From the NCBI RefSeq assembly GCF_048553275.1, contig NZ_JBLZMW010000005.1, forward strand, positions 182,045 through 246,044: a stretch of 64,000 bases of DNA. The letters are read 5' to 3'. The position numbers and the translations under genes were made by a program. Position 1 is the stretch's first letter, and the number at the start of each line of letters is the position of its first letter. Positions 50,536 through 60,506 of the stretch are shown in pieces. Origin of the DNA: Pacificoceanicola sp048553275 (GTDB lineage: Bacteria; Pseudomonadota; Alphaproteobacteria; Rhodobacterales; Rhodobacteraceae). The notes under the pieces are model-generated. The model was given only the letters and a program-made list of their open reading frames with translations, searched no databases and was not told the origin of the DNA.

Positions 50536-51522
50536 ATGACCATTGGCTCGAAAATCGCCTGGGACGACACCGTCCTACCCTTCCAGCTTGACCACTCCGA
50601 CATGCGCGGACGCGTCGCGCGCCTCGATGGCGTGCTTAGCGGTGTGCTGAAACAGCACGACTACCCCGCGCCGGTTGAAGCGCTGGTGGCGGAGATGGCG
50701 TTGTTGACGGCGCTGATTGGACAAACGATCAAACTGCGCTGGAAGTTGTCGCTTCAGGTACAGACCAACGGCCCTGTGCGCATGATCGCTACGGATTATT
50801 ATGGTCCCGATGAGCAGGGACAGCCGGCCCGTATCCGCGCTTACGCCAGCTTTGATGCCGATCGCATCACCGATGCGCCACCATTCCAACAGCTCGGATC
50901 GGGCTACTTTGCCATCCTCATCGACCAAGGGCAGGATATGCAGCCCTACCAAGGCATTACGCCGATTGCTGGCAAGTCCCTTGCCGATTGTGCGGCGGCC
51001 TACTTCGCACAATCCGAACAATTGCCGACCACCTTCGCCCTGTCCTATGGCCGCTCGACGGAGCCGGGCGTGCCGGAACATTGGCGCGCTGGCGGGATGA
51101 TGCTGCAGCATATGCCAAAGGCCTCTCCTTTTGCGACCGGCGGCGGGTCCGGTGATGGCGGGCTTCTGCATGCCAATGATCTGGTGAGCGAGGATGTGGA
51201 GGAGAACTGGAACCGGGTTAACATGCACCTCGGCACCGTGGATGAGCTTGAATTGATCGGCCCCAGCGTGTCGCCGACCGAGCTTCTGATGCGTCTTTTT
51301 CACGAGGAGCAGCCGCGCGTTTACGATGCTCAGCCGATTCGCTTTGGCTGTACCTGTTCGGAAGACCGCGTGCGGCAAAGCCTTTCGATCTATTCGGCGA
51401 AGGACATCAAGACGATGACGACCGACGAGGGGCTGGTTACGGCGGATTGCCAGTTTTGTGGTGCGCATTACGAGCTTGATCCGGCTGACGTCGGGTTCGA
51501 GGCGGACAATGGTGACGGCTGA
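50536..51522 (+). CDS. hslO: HslO (Hsp33), redox-regulated chaperone
   Basis: A 328-residue holdase activated when oxidation releases its zinc. The C-terminal zinc motif is CTCSEDR near 272 and CQFCGAHY near 310, the CxC and CxxC pairs of the family. The N-terminal substrate domain is intact. AAGGAAAC precedes the ATG. It overlaps the following Nudix gene by 14 bases. Confidence 0.96.
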   Translation: MTIGSKIAWDDTVLPFQLDHSDMRGRVARLDGVLSGVLKQHDYPAPVEALVAEMALLTALIGQTIKLRWKLSLQVQTNGPVRMIATDYYGPDEQGQPARIRAYASFDADRITDAPPFQQLGSGYFAILIDQGQDMQPYQGITPIAGKSLADCAAAYFAQSEQLPTTFALSYGRSTEPGVPEHWRAGGMMLQHMPKASPFATGGGSGDGGLLHANDLVSEDVEENWNRVNMHLGTVDELELIGPSVSPTELLMRLFHEEQPRVYDAQPIRFGCTCSEDRVRQSLSIYSAKDIKTMTTDEGLVTADCQFCGAHYELDPADVGFEADNGDG

Positions 51523-52111
51523 CCAGGTTGCCGCCCTGCGTCGTGCCGTGGCATCGGATGGCGCGGCGACTTCGGATTTCGATCTGAATCCTGACGTACG
51601 TCTTCCAGAGGGGCGCACCCTGCGTCCCGCTGGCGTGCTTTGCGCGTTTCAGCCGGGTCCTTCGGGGCTCGATCTGGTGCTTACCAAGCGGTCCTCGCGG
51701 CTCAAGCATCATCCGGGCCAAATCGCTTTTCCGGGTGGAAAGCAGGACGAGGGCGATGCGGACGTGATGGCCGCCGCCTTGCGAGAAGCGCGGGAGGAGG
51801 TCGGACTTGCCCCGTCCAGCGTTGAGGTTCTTGGCACGTTGCCCTGCCACGAAACGGTCACGGGCTTTCTGGTCACACCGGTTGTCGGCTTGATAACGGA
51901 GCCCTTCTCCCCTGTTCCGGAGCTCGGTGAGGTGGAGGAGGTCTTTACCGTCCCGTTCAGTCACGTCATGGATCCCGAGCGTTACACTGTTCAGGGGCGC
52001 CGGTGGCGTGGTCAGCGCAGGCACTATTTCACGGCGCCCTTCGGTCCATATTACGTCTGGGGTGCGACGGCCCGGATGTTGCGGGTTCTGGCGGATCGCG
52101 TGTCGGCATGA
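51509..52111 (+). CDS. CoA pyrophosphatase, Nudix family (NudL-like)
   Basis: A 200-residue Nudix protein cleaving CoA or acyl-CoA. The CoA-specific motif LTKRSSRLKHHPGQIAFPGGK precedes the Nudix box (GGKQDEGDADVMAAALREAREEVGL) and is characteristic of NudL. The start at 51509 lies within the end of hslO; the open frame from 51458 is antisense-free but internal to hslO. The stop overlaps cca by 4 bases. Confidence 0.92.
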   Translation: MVTADQVAALRRAVASDGAATSDFDLNPDVRLPEGRTLRPAGVLCAFQPGPSGLDLVLTKRSSRLKHHPGQIAFPGGKQDEGDADVMAAALREAREEVGLAPSSVEVLGTLPCHETVTGFLVTPVVGLITEPFSPVPELGEVEEVFTVPFSHVMDPERYTVQGRRWRGQRRHYFTAPFGPYYVWGATARMLRVLADRVSA

Positions 52112-53271
52112 CCCGGGTTGGCGGTGCATGGCTGGAGGCCAGCGGAACCCAAACCGTGATGCGCCTGCTCGAAGATGCGGGGTTCGAAGCCTATGCCGTC
52201 GGCGGCTGTGTGCGCAACGCTCTTCTCGGTGTGCCGGTCTCGGACGTGGATATCTCGACGTCCGCGCGGCCGGAAACAGTCTCTGATCTTGCTGAACAGG
52301 CCGGTCTGAAGGCCGTGCCAACCGGGATAGAGCATGGCACGATCACCGTGGTCGCCAACGGCGAGCCCTACGAGGTGACGACCTATCGCGCCGATGTGGA
52401 GACTGACGGCCGCCGAGCGACAGTGCGCTTTGCCGAAACCTTGGCCGAAGACGCCCTGCGCCGCGATTTTACGATGAATGCACTCTACGCGGACCGGCAT
52501 GGGCAGGTTTTTGATCCCTTGGGCGGCCTTGATGATCTGAATGCCAGGCGATTCCGCTTTATTGAAGACGCCGGAACGCGGATTCGTGAGGACTACCTTC
52601 GTATCCTGCGGTATTTTCGGTTTTCCGCATGGTACGGCGCGCCAGAGGCCGCTTTCGACGCAGAAACACTCGCAGCGATTGCGGGTGCTCTGGACGGGTT
52701 GGAGCGCCTTTCCCGTGAGCGTGTGGGCAGTGAACTTTGCAAGCTGTTCGCCGCGCCGGACCCGGTCATGGCGGTTTCCGTCATGGCGCAAACAGGTGTG
52801 TTGGGCCGGGTGATGCCGGGTGCGACACCGCGCGCGCTTGGCCCGCTTCTTCTGCAGGAGGACATTCTGGGCCTTGCGCCCGACTCGCTGCGCCGAATGG
52901 CCGCTTGCGGTTTTTTCGACGGGGTTGCGCTTCGGCTGTCCAAAGCAGAGCAGAAGCGTTTGGGGCTGTATCACAGACTGGTTTCGGGGCTCCAGGGCCT
53001 TCCGGAGATCGCATGGCGGGAGGGTCGTTCGGTGGCCCTCGACGTGGCGGCCCTTCGCGCTGCCAGCCTTGAGATGCCCCTGGCTCCGGACACGGCCGCG
53101 GCAATCGCTGTTGGTGCCGAAGCCGTTTTTCCGGTATCGGCCAGCGACCTGATGCCCGCCATGCAAGGCCCGGCGCTGGGCAAGGCGCTGCACGCGCTTG
53201 AAGAACGATGGATCGCTTCCGGGTTTACACTGGGCAAAGGCGCGTTGCTTGAGTCGCTCAACTTGGGGTGA
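52108..53271 (+). CDS. cca: CCA tRNA nucleotidyltransferase
   Basis: A 387-residue class II nucleotidyltransferase that adds or repairs the 3'-CCA of tRNAs. The head motif AVGGCVRNALLGVPVSDVDIS near residues 31-51 has the catalytic DVDIS pair, followed by RRDFTMNALY and the C-terminal EDYLRILRYFRFSAWYG. The start lies in the ATGA overlap with the CoA pyrophosphatase; the open frame from 52003 is upstream. Alphaproteobacteria use this small class II form. Confidence 0.95.
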   Translation: MTRVGGAWLEASGTQTVMRLLEDAGFEAYAVGGCVRNALLGVPVSDVDISTSARPETVSDLAEQAGLKAVPTGIEHGTITVVANGEPYEVTTYRADVETDGRRATVRFAETLAEDALRRDFTMNALYADRHGQVFDPLGGLDDLNARRFRFIEDAGTRIREDYLRILRYFRFSAWYGAPEAAFDAETLAAIAGALDGLERLSRERVGSELCKLFAAPDPVMAVSVMAQTGVLGRVMPGATPRALGPLLLQEDILGLAPDSLRRMAACGFFDGVALRLSKAEQKRLGLYHRLVSGLQGLPEIAWREGRSVALDVAALRAASLEMPLAPDTAAAIAVGAEAVFPVSASDLMPAMQGPALGKALHALEERWIASGFTLGKGALLESLNLG

Positions 53272-53440
53272 CAGGCGGCGCAGAGTGCGCTAGATCTTTT
53301 ACAGCCAATCGGAGGACGCTTGATGATGTGTGACAGGAATCGAACCGGCCTAGCCTGAGTCGCCCTGCACCTGCGCGGCCCGATCAAGCCCCGCCATTTC
53401 ATCAAGATGACCCCAAGCCTGTTTGCCGAAGGCCTCCGAT

Positions 53441-55306
53441 ATGTTCCGCTTTTTTGAAAACCTCGTTGATCCTTATGCCGAATACCCGTTGAACGACACG
53501 CCGCCGCGACGCGTACTGCCGTTCATCTGGCAGTACACCCGCAGTTTCCGGGGCGTGTTCGTCTGGGCCACTGTTTTCTCTATCATTGTTGCGAGCATCG
53601 AGATCGGCCTCATCTGGGCGATGGGTTGGGTTGTCGATATTCTGTCCGGGGATCCTTCCCGCGTTTTGGATGAACACGGCACGGCGCTGATCGCGCTGGC
53701 GGTGTTCATATTGTTGCTGCGCCCGATCATTCAGGTCATCGACGTGGCGCTGCTGAACAATGCCATGATGCCCAACATCGGCACGTTGATCCGGTTTCGC
53801 GCTCATGGCCATGTGATGCGGCAGTCCGTCGGCTGGTTCGAGAACGATTTTGCCGGGCGCATTGCCAATCGCATCATGCAGACCCCGCCCGCCGTGGGTG
53901 AGGTCACGTTTCAGGTCTTTGACGCGATCACCTTCTCCATCGCCTATGTGGTGGGCGCCGTGGTGCTGCTTGGCGATGCGGACCTGCGGCTGATGCTTCC
54001 TTTGTTGATATGGGTCGTGTTGTACGGGCTTTTGATCCGGTGGACGGTGTTGCGCGTGGGGCCTGCCTCGCAGGCGTCGAGTGACGCACGCAGCCAGATC
54101 ACCGGCCGGGTCGTGGATGCCTATACCAACATTCACGCCATCAAGATGTTCGCACATCACGCACAGGAAATGGGTTATGCCAAAGAGGCTATAGAGCACG
54201 CGCGCCGCACGTTTCAGCGCGAAATGCGGCTCTATACCATCATGGATGTGTCTCTCGTCCTTCTGAACGGCCTGTTGATCGTGGGTGTCGTAGGGTGGGG
54301 GATCGCGCTTTGGGTGCAGGGCAGCGCGTCTGCCGGTGTGGTCGCGGCGGCTTCTGCCCTTGTTCTGCGGCTCAACGCGATGACCGGCTGGATCATGTGG
54401 GCGACGACGAGCCTGTTCCGCGAGCTTGGCGTGGTGCGGGAGGGGATGGAAACGATTGCCCAGCCGATCACGCTTGTCGATGCGCCGGGGGCGCAACCTT
54501 TGCAGTTGATGGACGGGCGGATCGAAATTGATGGTGTCTCGCATCACTACGGCCGTGACAGCGGTGGGCTGGATCAGGTGTCGCTGACGATCAAGCCGGG
54601 TGAAAAGATCGGTCTGGTCGGGCGCTCCGGCGCGGGAAAATCGACCCTCGTAAAGCTGCTATTGCGGTTTTATGATGTTGAGCGGGGGCAGATCCGCATC
54701 GACGGACAGGACATCGCGCATGTCACGCAGGACAGCCTGCGTCAGCAGATTGGCATGGTTCAGCAGGATAGCGCGCTTCTGCACCGCTCCGTTCGCGACA
54801 ACCTTCTGTTTGGGCGTCCGAGTGCCAGTGACGCACAGATCATGGAGGCCGCGAAGCGGGCGCAAGCCCATGACTTCATTCTCGATCTTGAGGATTCGGA
54901 GGGGAGGCGTGGCTATGATGCGCATGTTGGCGAGCGCGGCGTGAAGCTGTCCGGTGGCCAGCGGCAGCGGATCACGCTGGCGCGGGTTATTTTGAAGAAC
55001 GCACCGATCCTGGTGCTGGATGAAGCGACGAGCGCATTGGACTCCGAGGTGGAAGCCGCGATCCAGGACACGCTCTATGGATTGATGGCGGGCAAGACGG
55101 TGATCGCGATTGCTCACCGGCTCTCGACCATCGCGCAAATGGACCGCATTCTGGTCATGGATCAGGGCCGGATCGTCGAAGATGGCACCCATGACAAGCT
55201 TTTGGAGATGGACGGCCTATATGCTGGGTTCTGGGCCCGCCAGAGCGGCGGCTTCCTTGACCCGGATACGCAATCCGTCGACGAGAGCACTGAGGCAGCA
55301 GAATGA
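53441..55306 (+). CDS. ABC exporter half-transporter (subunit 1)
   Basis: A 621-residue half-transporter with a six-helix membrane domain (about 25-320) fused to an ATPase. Walker A is GRSGAGKST near 397, the signature LSGGQRQRITLAR near 505 and Walker B ILVLDEATSALDSE near 525. The start at 53441 (MFRFFENLVDPYAEYP) is chosen over a TTG at 53423. It overlaps subunit 2 by 4 bases; the two near-identical architectures suggest a heterodimeric multidrug or lipid exporter. The substrate is unknown. Confidence 0.9.
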   Translation: MFRFFENLVDPYAEYPLNDTPPRRVLPFIWQYTRSFRGVFVWATVFSIIVASIEIGLIWAMGWVVDILSGDPSRVLDEHGTALIALAVFILLLRPIIQVIDVALLNNAMMPNIGTLIRFRAHGHVMRQSVGWFENDFAGRIANRIMQTPPAVGEVTFQVFDAITFSIAYVVGAVVLLGDADLRLMLPLLIWVVLYGLLIRWTVLRVGPASQASSDARSQITGRVVDAYTNIHAIKMFAHHAQEMGYAKEAIEHARRTFQREMRLYTIMDVSLVLLNGLLIVGVVGWGIALWVQGSASAGVVAAASALVLRLNAMTGWIMWATTSLFRELGVVREGMETIAQPITLVDAPGAQPLQLMDGRIEIDGVSHHYGRDSGGLDQVSLTIKPGEKIGLVGRSGAGKSTLVKLLLRFYDVERGQIRIDGQDIAHVTQDSLRQQIGMVQQDSALLHRSVRDNLLFGRPSASDAQIMEAAKRAQAHDFILDLEDSEGRRGYDAHVGERGVKLSGGQRQRITLARVILKNAPILVLDEATSALDSEVEAAIQDTLYGLMAGKTVIAIAHRLSTIAQMDRILVMDQGRIVEDGTHDKLLEMDGLYAGFWARQSGGFLDPDTQSVDESTEAAE

Positions 55307-57144
55307 AACCGACCGAATGGATCAACCCCTTCGCCGAAGCTGACGGCCCGCCGCCGCGTACCTTGATGCGCTTTTGCCTCTGGGCTATTCGCGGTGCCTG
55401 GCCGCCGCTGATGCTGGCGGCCGCATTCTCGGTCCTCGGTGGCGTGGTCGAGGTTGCTTCGGCGATCATTCTTGGCTGGGTTGTTGACGGGGCGCTGTCG
55501 GGCGGGGCAGAGACTGTGTTCAGCGCCAATCTCGGTCTTCTGATCTTCTCGCTGTTTTTCTTTCTCGCACTGCGCCCGGTGCTCTTTGGCGTGAACGCCT
55601 ATCTCCAAACGCAGGTGACGCAGCCGAACGTGTTCAGTCTGATCCTGAGCCGCGTACACCGCTACACCATCGGGCAATCCGTCAGTTTCTTCGACAACGA
55701 CTTTGCCGGGCGCATCAGTCAAAAAGAGATGCAAACGGCCCGTGCGTTGAACGATGTCATCACGGAAATGCTGCACACCGTGCTTTTTGCCATCGCTTCC
55801 GTGGTCGGCGCGGTCTTGATGGTGGGCACGGTCAATTGGCGGATTGCGGGCGGGCTCATCATCTGGATGGGTGCATATTGGCTTCTGATCCGGCATTTCA
55901 TGCCTCGCGTGCGGGCGAGATCGAAGGCGCGCGCGGCGGCGCGGGCAATGATCACCGGGCAGATGGTCGACACGGTGACGAACATCAAGACGGTGAAACT
56001 GTTTGCCCATGCGGAATACGAAGATCAGGCGGCGCTGGGCGCGATGGACACTTATCGGAACCGGTTCATTGAATTCGGGCGGGTCAGTGTCGAATTTCGC
56101 TTCTGGCTGATGGCGCTCGCCGGGCTTTTGCCGGTGATGATGGTCGGCGGGGCGTTGTGGTACTGGAGCCTGGGCCTTGTCTCGGCGGGGGATATTGCCG
56201 CGACCGGGGCTGTCTCTCTTCGGTTGGCGCAGATGACTGGCTGGGTTTCCTTCGCGCTTATGGGGCTTTACGCCAATATCGGCGAGGTCGAGGATGGTAT
56301 GCGTACATTGACGCCGTCGCATGACCTGGTCGATGTGGCCGGAGCCAAGGCATTGTCCGTGGATGCCGGACGGATCGAGTTTCGTGACGTCGGCTTTTCC
56401 TATGGGCGCGAAAGTGGCGGCGTCGAACAAATCAACCTGCACATCGAACCGGGTGAAAAGCTTGGCGTAGTCGGGGCATCCGGAGCCGGAAAATCGACGC
56501 TCGTATCGATTCTCATGCGGCTCTATGACGTTGAGAAGGGCGTTGTACTGATTGATGGGCAGGACATCGCGGCAGTCACACAGGATAGCCTGCGGCAACA
56601 AATTGGCATGGTCACGCAGGAAACGGCCATGTTCAATCGTTCTGCCATGGACAACATCCGTTATGGACGTCCGGACGCCACGGAAGAAGAGGTCTTTGAG
56701 GCGGCTCGCCGGGCGGAGGCCCATGAATTCATCCTTGGTCTGCGCGATCATGCCGGGCGCGAGGGCTACGGAGCGCATCTGGGTGAGCGCGGCGTCAAGC
56801 TGTCCGGCGGTCAGCGGCAACGCATCGCCTTGGCCCGCGCGATCCTGAAGGACGCGCCGATCCTCGTTCTGGACGAGGCCACAAGCGCGCTCGATTCCGA
56901 GGTCGAAGCCAGCATTCAAGACGCGCTGGACCGGGTGATGCAAGGCAAGACCGTACTCGCCATTGCGCACCGGCTTTCGACGATCAGCAGCATGGACCGG
57001 ATCATCGTGCTCGACGGTGGCCATATCGTCGAAGAGGGGGGCCATACCGATCTGCTTGCCAAGGGCGGGCTTTATGCGCGCTATTGGGAGCGGCAGTCTG
57101 GCGGCTTTCTCGGGTCGGACGAGGGGCAAGAGGCGGCGGAATGA
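55303..57144 (+). CDS. ABC exporter half-transporter (subunit 2)
   Basis: A 613-residue partner of the preceding gene with the same architecture: membrane domain to about 320, then Walker A GASGAGKST, signature LSGGQRQRIALARAI and Walker B ILVLDEATSALDSE. Both halves end with a GGFL-type tail (RQSGGFL), a shared mark suggesting origin by duplication. Both nucleotide sites look intact, so neither subunit is an obvious degenerate half. Confidence 0.9.
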   Translation: MKPTEWINPFAEADGPPPRTLMRFCLWAIRGAWPPLMLAAAFSVLGGVVEVASAIILGWVVDGALSGGAETVFSANLGLLIFSLFFFLALRPVLFGVNAYLQTQVTQPNVFSLILSRVHRYTIGQSVSFFDNDFAGRISQKEMQTARALNDVITEMLHTVLFAIASVVGAVLMVGTVNWRIAGGLIIWMGAYWLLIRHFMPRVRARSKARAAARAMITGQMVDTVTNIKTVKLFAHAEYEDQAALGAMDTYRNRFIEFGRVSVEFRFWLMALAGLLPVMMVGGALWYWSLGLVSAGDIAATGAVSLRLAQMTGWVSFALMGLYANIGEVEDGMRTLTPSHDLVDVAGAKALSVDAGRIEFRDVGFSYGRESGGVEQINLHIEPGEKLGVVGASGAGKSTLVSILMRLYDVEKGVVLIDGQDIAAVTQDSLRQQIGMVTQETAMFNRSAMDNIRYGRPDATEEEVFEAARRAEAHEFILGLRDHAGREGYGAHLGERGVKLSGGQRQRIALARAILKDAPILVLDEATSALDSEVEASIQDALDRVMQGKTVLAIAHRLSTISSMDRIIVLDGGHIVEEGGHTDLLAKGGLYARYWERQSGGFLGSDEGQEAAE

Positions 57145-57246
57145 CGCGGGCGGGCCTGTGAGCGGCAGTCAAACGACGCTGTGTGGCGATACGGGCATGT
57201 CCGCAAACGCTGGACGACCGCGCTGAAACCGCGCTAGAGCCAGAGC

Positions 57247-58473
57247 ATGACAGTGATCACGATAGAACGGCTCGGCCATAAGGGTGACGGCATCGCGCCC
57301 GGCCCGGTTTTCGTACCCGGCGCCCTGCCCGGTGAAGAGGTAAGCGGAGAGATCGACGGCGGCGTGATGGCCGCGCCCCGCATCGTAACACCGGTGCCGG
57401 AGCGAGTCAGGCCGCCATGCGCGCATGCGAAATCCTGCGGTGGTTGTCAGCTGCAACACGCCAGCGACAGTTTCGTCGAGGGGTGGAAGACCGAGGTCGT
57501 TCGCCGAGCGCTTGAAGCGCATGATCTCACGACGGAGATTCGCCCATGCGTCACCTCCTCGCCGCAGTCGCGTCGCCGCGCCAGTTTTTCCGCGCGGCGG
57601 ACCAAGAAAGGCGCGCTCGCCGGGTTTCACCAGAAGTCTTCCGACGTCATCGTTTCTGTGCCGCATTGCCAGCTTGTGACGCCCGCTCTTGCGCTGTCCT
57701 TGCCGATGGTCGAGGCCCTGGCCGTTCTGGGCTCCAGCCGGAAGGGCGAGCTATCGGTTTTGGTCACCGAAAGCCTGAGCGGGCTCGACGTGGCTGTGAA
57801 CGGCGGCAAGGAGGTGGACACAGCTCTGCGCACCGCGCTCGCCGATTTGGCGCGGCAATTCGATCTCGCGCGGCTGGCGTGGGACGATGAGGTCATTTCT
57901 CGTCGTCCGCCGTTTCAGCGTTTCGGCAAGGCCGATGTCATACCGCCCCCCGGCGCTTTCATGCAGGCGACGGCGGAGGGCGAAGCGGCGCTGCTCGCGG
58001 CGGTACGCGAGGCGCTTGGCCCGCTGAGCCGGACCGCCAAGGTGGCGGATCTTTTTGCCGGCTGCGGGACCTTCGCTCTGCCGCTTGCGCAGGATGTGCG
58101 TGTGCATGCGGTCGAGGGTGATCGGGAGATGATCAAGGCGCTGGATCATGGTTGGCGCAACGCCGAGGGCTTGAAACTGGTCACCCACGAAACACGCGAT
58201 TTGTTCCGAAATCCGCTGATGCTCGATGAGCTGGATCGACTCGATGGTGTGGTGATCGACCCGCCCCGCGCCGGTGCCGAGGCCCAGATCGTGGAGATCG
58301 CCCGCGCCCGTGTCCCGCGCGTCGCGCATGTTTCATGCAATCCGGTGACTTTTGCGCGGGATTGCGCGACCTTGGTGCGTTCCGGGTATGTGCTTGATTT
58401 TGTTCAGGTGGTGGATCAATTCCGATGGTCCACGCATGTCGAAGTGGTCGCTGGGTTGCATCTTGCGGATTGA
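57247..58473 (+). CDS. Class I SAM RNA m5U methyltransferase (TrmA/RlmD/RlmCD family)
   Basis: A 408-residue uridine-5 methyltransferase. An N-terminal TRAM-like domain (ITIERLGHKGDGIA) precedes the iron-sulfur motif CAHAKSCGGCQLQH near residues 58-71; the SAM motif is DLFAGCGTFALPLA and the catalytic cysteine lies in VSCNPVTFARDC. Family members act on tRNA U54 or 23S rRNA U747/U1939; the exact target is not determined by sequence here. It follows the exporter by 103 bases. Confidence 0.92.
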   Translation: MTVITIERLGHKGDGIAPGPVFVPGALPGEEVSGEIDGGVMAAPRIVTPVPERVRPPCAHAKSCGGCQLQHASDSFVEGWKTEVVRRALEAHDLTTEIRPCVTSSPQSRRRASFSARRTKKGALAGFHQKSSDVIVSVPHCQLVTPALALSLPMVEALAVLGSSRKGELSVLVTESLSGLDVAVNGGKEVDTALRTALADLARQFDLARLAWDDEVISRRPPFQRFGKADVIPPPGAFMQATAEGEAALLAAVREALGPLSRTAKVADLFAGCGTFALPLAQDVRVHAVEGDREMIKALDHGWRNAEGLKLVTHETRDLFRNPLMLDELDRLDGVVIDPPRAGAEAQIVEIARARVPRVAHVSCNPVTFARDCATLVRSGYVLDFVQVVDQFRWSTHVEVVAGLHLAD

Positions 58474-58542
58474 GTGAAGTCCCGTCTTTTGGAGATGGTG
58501 TTTTTAAGGTATGATTCTCGAAAAACCTGAACGGGTATATCG

Positions 58543-59037
58543 ATGCAGTTTCTCAAGTTCGGGCTTGTATTGGCCCTGCTGCTCGGGCTTGGCGCCTGCA
58601 GTAGCAAATTCAAATCATATGACGGTCCCGAGGTCACGCATGTCCATGTGAGCAAAGGGGAGCGGCGGATGTATCTGCTGCACCACGGAACCGTGCTCAA
58701 GACCTACAAGGTAGGCCTCGGCAATCAGCCTCGCGGGGACAAAAAGTTTCGCGGTGACGGGAAAACGCCGGAAGGCGATTACCACATTGACCGCCGCAAT
58801 CCGAACAGCCGGTTTCACCTGAGCATCGGGATTTCCTACCCGAACGCCGAGGACATCGCCGAGGCGGCAGCCATGGGCAAGAATCCTGGCGGTGACATTT
58901 TCATTCACGGCCGGCCGCGGGAGTTCCGCAAGGGCGGTCGCGATTGGACCGCGGGATGCATCGCGGTGAAAGATCGGGAGATGGAGATGATCTATGCCAT
59001 GGTCCGGGACGGCACGCCGATCCGAATCACGCCCTGA
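58543..59037 (+). CDS. L,D-transpeptidase lipoprotein (YkuD family)
   Basis: A 164-residue envelope protein. The signal ends in a lipobox LGAC (Cys near residue 19). The YkuD motif is intact: HGRPREF then the catalytic cysteine in DWTAGCIAVKD near residue 145. Such enzymes cross-link peptidoglycan or attach lipoproteins to it. It is followed by a convergent CAP-domain lipoprotein gene 2 bases away. Confidence 0.92.
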   Translation: MQFLKFGLVLALLLGLGACSSKFKSYDGPEVTHVHVSKGERRMYLLHHGTVLKTYKVGLGNQPRGDKKFRGDGKTPEGDYHIDRRNPNSRFHLSIGISYPNAEDIAEAAAMGKNPGGDIFIHGRPREFRKGGRDWTAGCIAVKDREMEMIYAMVRDGTPIRITP

Positions 59038-59039
59038 TC

Positions 59040-59597
59040 TCAGGTGGTCGGATCGGCGCCGGGGATTGCCGACAGGTTCGGCGCCCCGGTGATCAGCGTC
59101 CACCAGATTTTGCCGCCGCTTTCCTGATGCCATGCGATTCCGAGGTCACGGGCGGTCGGATCGAGGATGACCTTGCGAGTCGAAGGCTCTTCCATCCATG
59201 CGGCGAGGGTCTCTGTTTCGGTCTCGAAAGTCTCCGAAATGTTCTCTCCGACGACGCGCCCGCCATAGCCGGCGCGCTGAACGCGGTCGATCGGCGATGA
59301 GCCGTCAGAGCCAAAATGCCACGGCCGGTTCTGAACGGCCATGTCACGCGAATGCGTGGCGGCGGCGGCGTTGAGGCTTGCATTGAGCGCCACAGGCTGT
59401 GCGCCGGCCGCTTGCCGCAGCGCGTTGACCGAATCAAGCACGGTATACTGGATGCGGCCAGAGGCGCCCGCTCCGATGCGGTAGACCTGCGGCAGTGGTT
59501 TTCCGTCGGGCCCGAGCTTGGTGCTGTAGGTCGGCGACTCCGCGCAGGCGGCAAGCGCCACGGCGGAAGTCAGGGCGAGGAAAGTGCGGCGGTTCAT
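59040..59597 (-). CDS. CAP domain lipoprotein (SCP/YkwD-like)
   Basis: A 185-residue protein with a signal peptide (NRRTFLALTSAVALAAC) whose cysteine near residue 20 makes it a probable lipoprotein; the RR could also engage Tat. The CAP domain shows LNAAAATHSRDMAVQNRPWHFGSDG and GENISE, typical of bacterial SCP/YkwD proteins. Function unknown, often linked to envelope biology. The open frame to 59687 is leader. It sits between two L,D-transpeptidase genes. Confidence 0.88.
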   Translation of the reverse strand: MNRRTFLALTSAVALAACAESPTYSTKLGPDGKPLPQVYRIGAGASGRIQYTVLDSVNALRQAAGAQPVALNASLNAAAATHSRDMAVQNRPWHFGSDGSSPIDRVQRAGYGGRVVGENISETFETETETLAAWMEEPSTRKVILDPTARDLGIAWHQESGGKIWWTLITGAPNLSAIPGADPTT

Positions 59598-59761
59598 GAG
59601 CGGTCTCGTAAATATTGGGTTAAGATACCACTTAGCCCGCAAGGCGTTGCCAATCAAACCCACATCCCGGACAGCCTGCGAAAACACGCCGCTTTGAATT
59701 GCACTGAGGCTTTCTCGCCATATTATTAACGTTTAGAGTCGCCTGAGAGGAGTCTTGGCCC

Positions 59762-60358
59762 ATGGACAACCAATTTCGCAAAGGCCTGAACCGCCGCCAC
59801 TTTCTGGCAACGGGAGCGGCGATGCTGGGAACACCGGTGATCGCGCAGAACGTCAACGAGGGCACGACAGAGGTCGAGCGCGATCTCTCCACGGTGGTGC
59901 GTCGCAATATTTCCAGCTTCCGGACATTGGAGTGGCAGCCTTATTTCTCCAGCCTGAACAATGGCGCGGTGCTCGTGGATATCAGCAGCCGGGCGTTGCA
60001 TTTTTGGGAAGAATCGGGTGCCTACCACCTGTACCCTTCTTCTGTGCCGCTCACCGAAGACCTGACCCGGCGCGGCCGCACCAGCGTTGTGCGGAAGGTC
60101 GAAGGCCCGGAATGGCGTCCGACCCCGTCGATGAAGAAGCGCAATCCCGAATGGCCCGATTACGTCGGCCCCGGACCGGACAATCCGCTTGGAACGCACG
60201 CGCTCTACCTCGGCTGGACCTACTACCGAATCCACGGCACGCACGACACCCGCAAGATCGGACGGCGCTCGTCCAATGGATGCATTGGCCTCTATAACGA
60301 GCATATCGCGGAACTTTTCGGGATGGCTCGGGTTGGAACTCAAGTGTTGCTTATTTGA
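59762..60358 (+). CDS. L,D-transpeptidase, Tat-exported (YkuD family)
   Basis: A 198-residue protein with a Tat-type signal (NRRHFLATGAAMLGTPVIAQ). The YkuD core is YRIHGTHDTRKIGRRSSNGCIGLYNEHI, with the catalytic cysteine near 178. AGGAG lies 9 bases before the ATG. It is divergent from the CAP lipoprotein gene, 164 bases between the starts. It probably makes 3-3 peptidoglycan cross-links. Confidence 0.93.
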   Translation: MDNQFRKGLNRRHFLATGAAMLGTPVIAQNVNEGTTEVERDLSTVVRRNISSFRTLEWQPYFSSLNNGAVLVDISSRALHFWEESGAYHLYPSSVPLTEDLTRRGRTSVVRKVEGPEWRPTPSMKKRNPEWPDYVGPGPDNPLGTHALYLGWTYYRIHGTHDTRKIGRRSSNGCIGLYNEHIAELFGMARVGTQVLLI

Positions 60359-60506
60359 CGACACTCTGTCTGACCGGAAATCGGCGCAAGCAAGATGCAA
60401 TTGCAATCGCTCTGAAATGCTGCTTAGACAATCATACGAGGTAAGTCTTGGGTGCCTGTCGTGCGTTCCTCAAATGGGCGCGGTAGGCAAATATCTGGAG
60501 AAGAAC

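Noticed and set aside
53322..53357. Eleven-codon frame MMCDRNRTGLA with a good GGAGGA site before the ABC exporter
   Set aside because: Too short to support; no attenuator-like hairpin follows.
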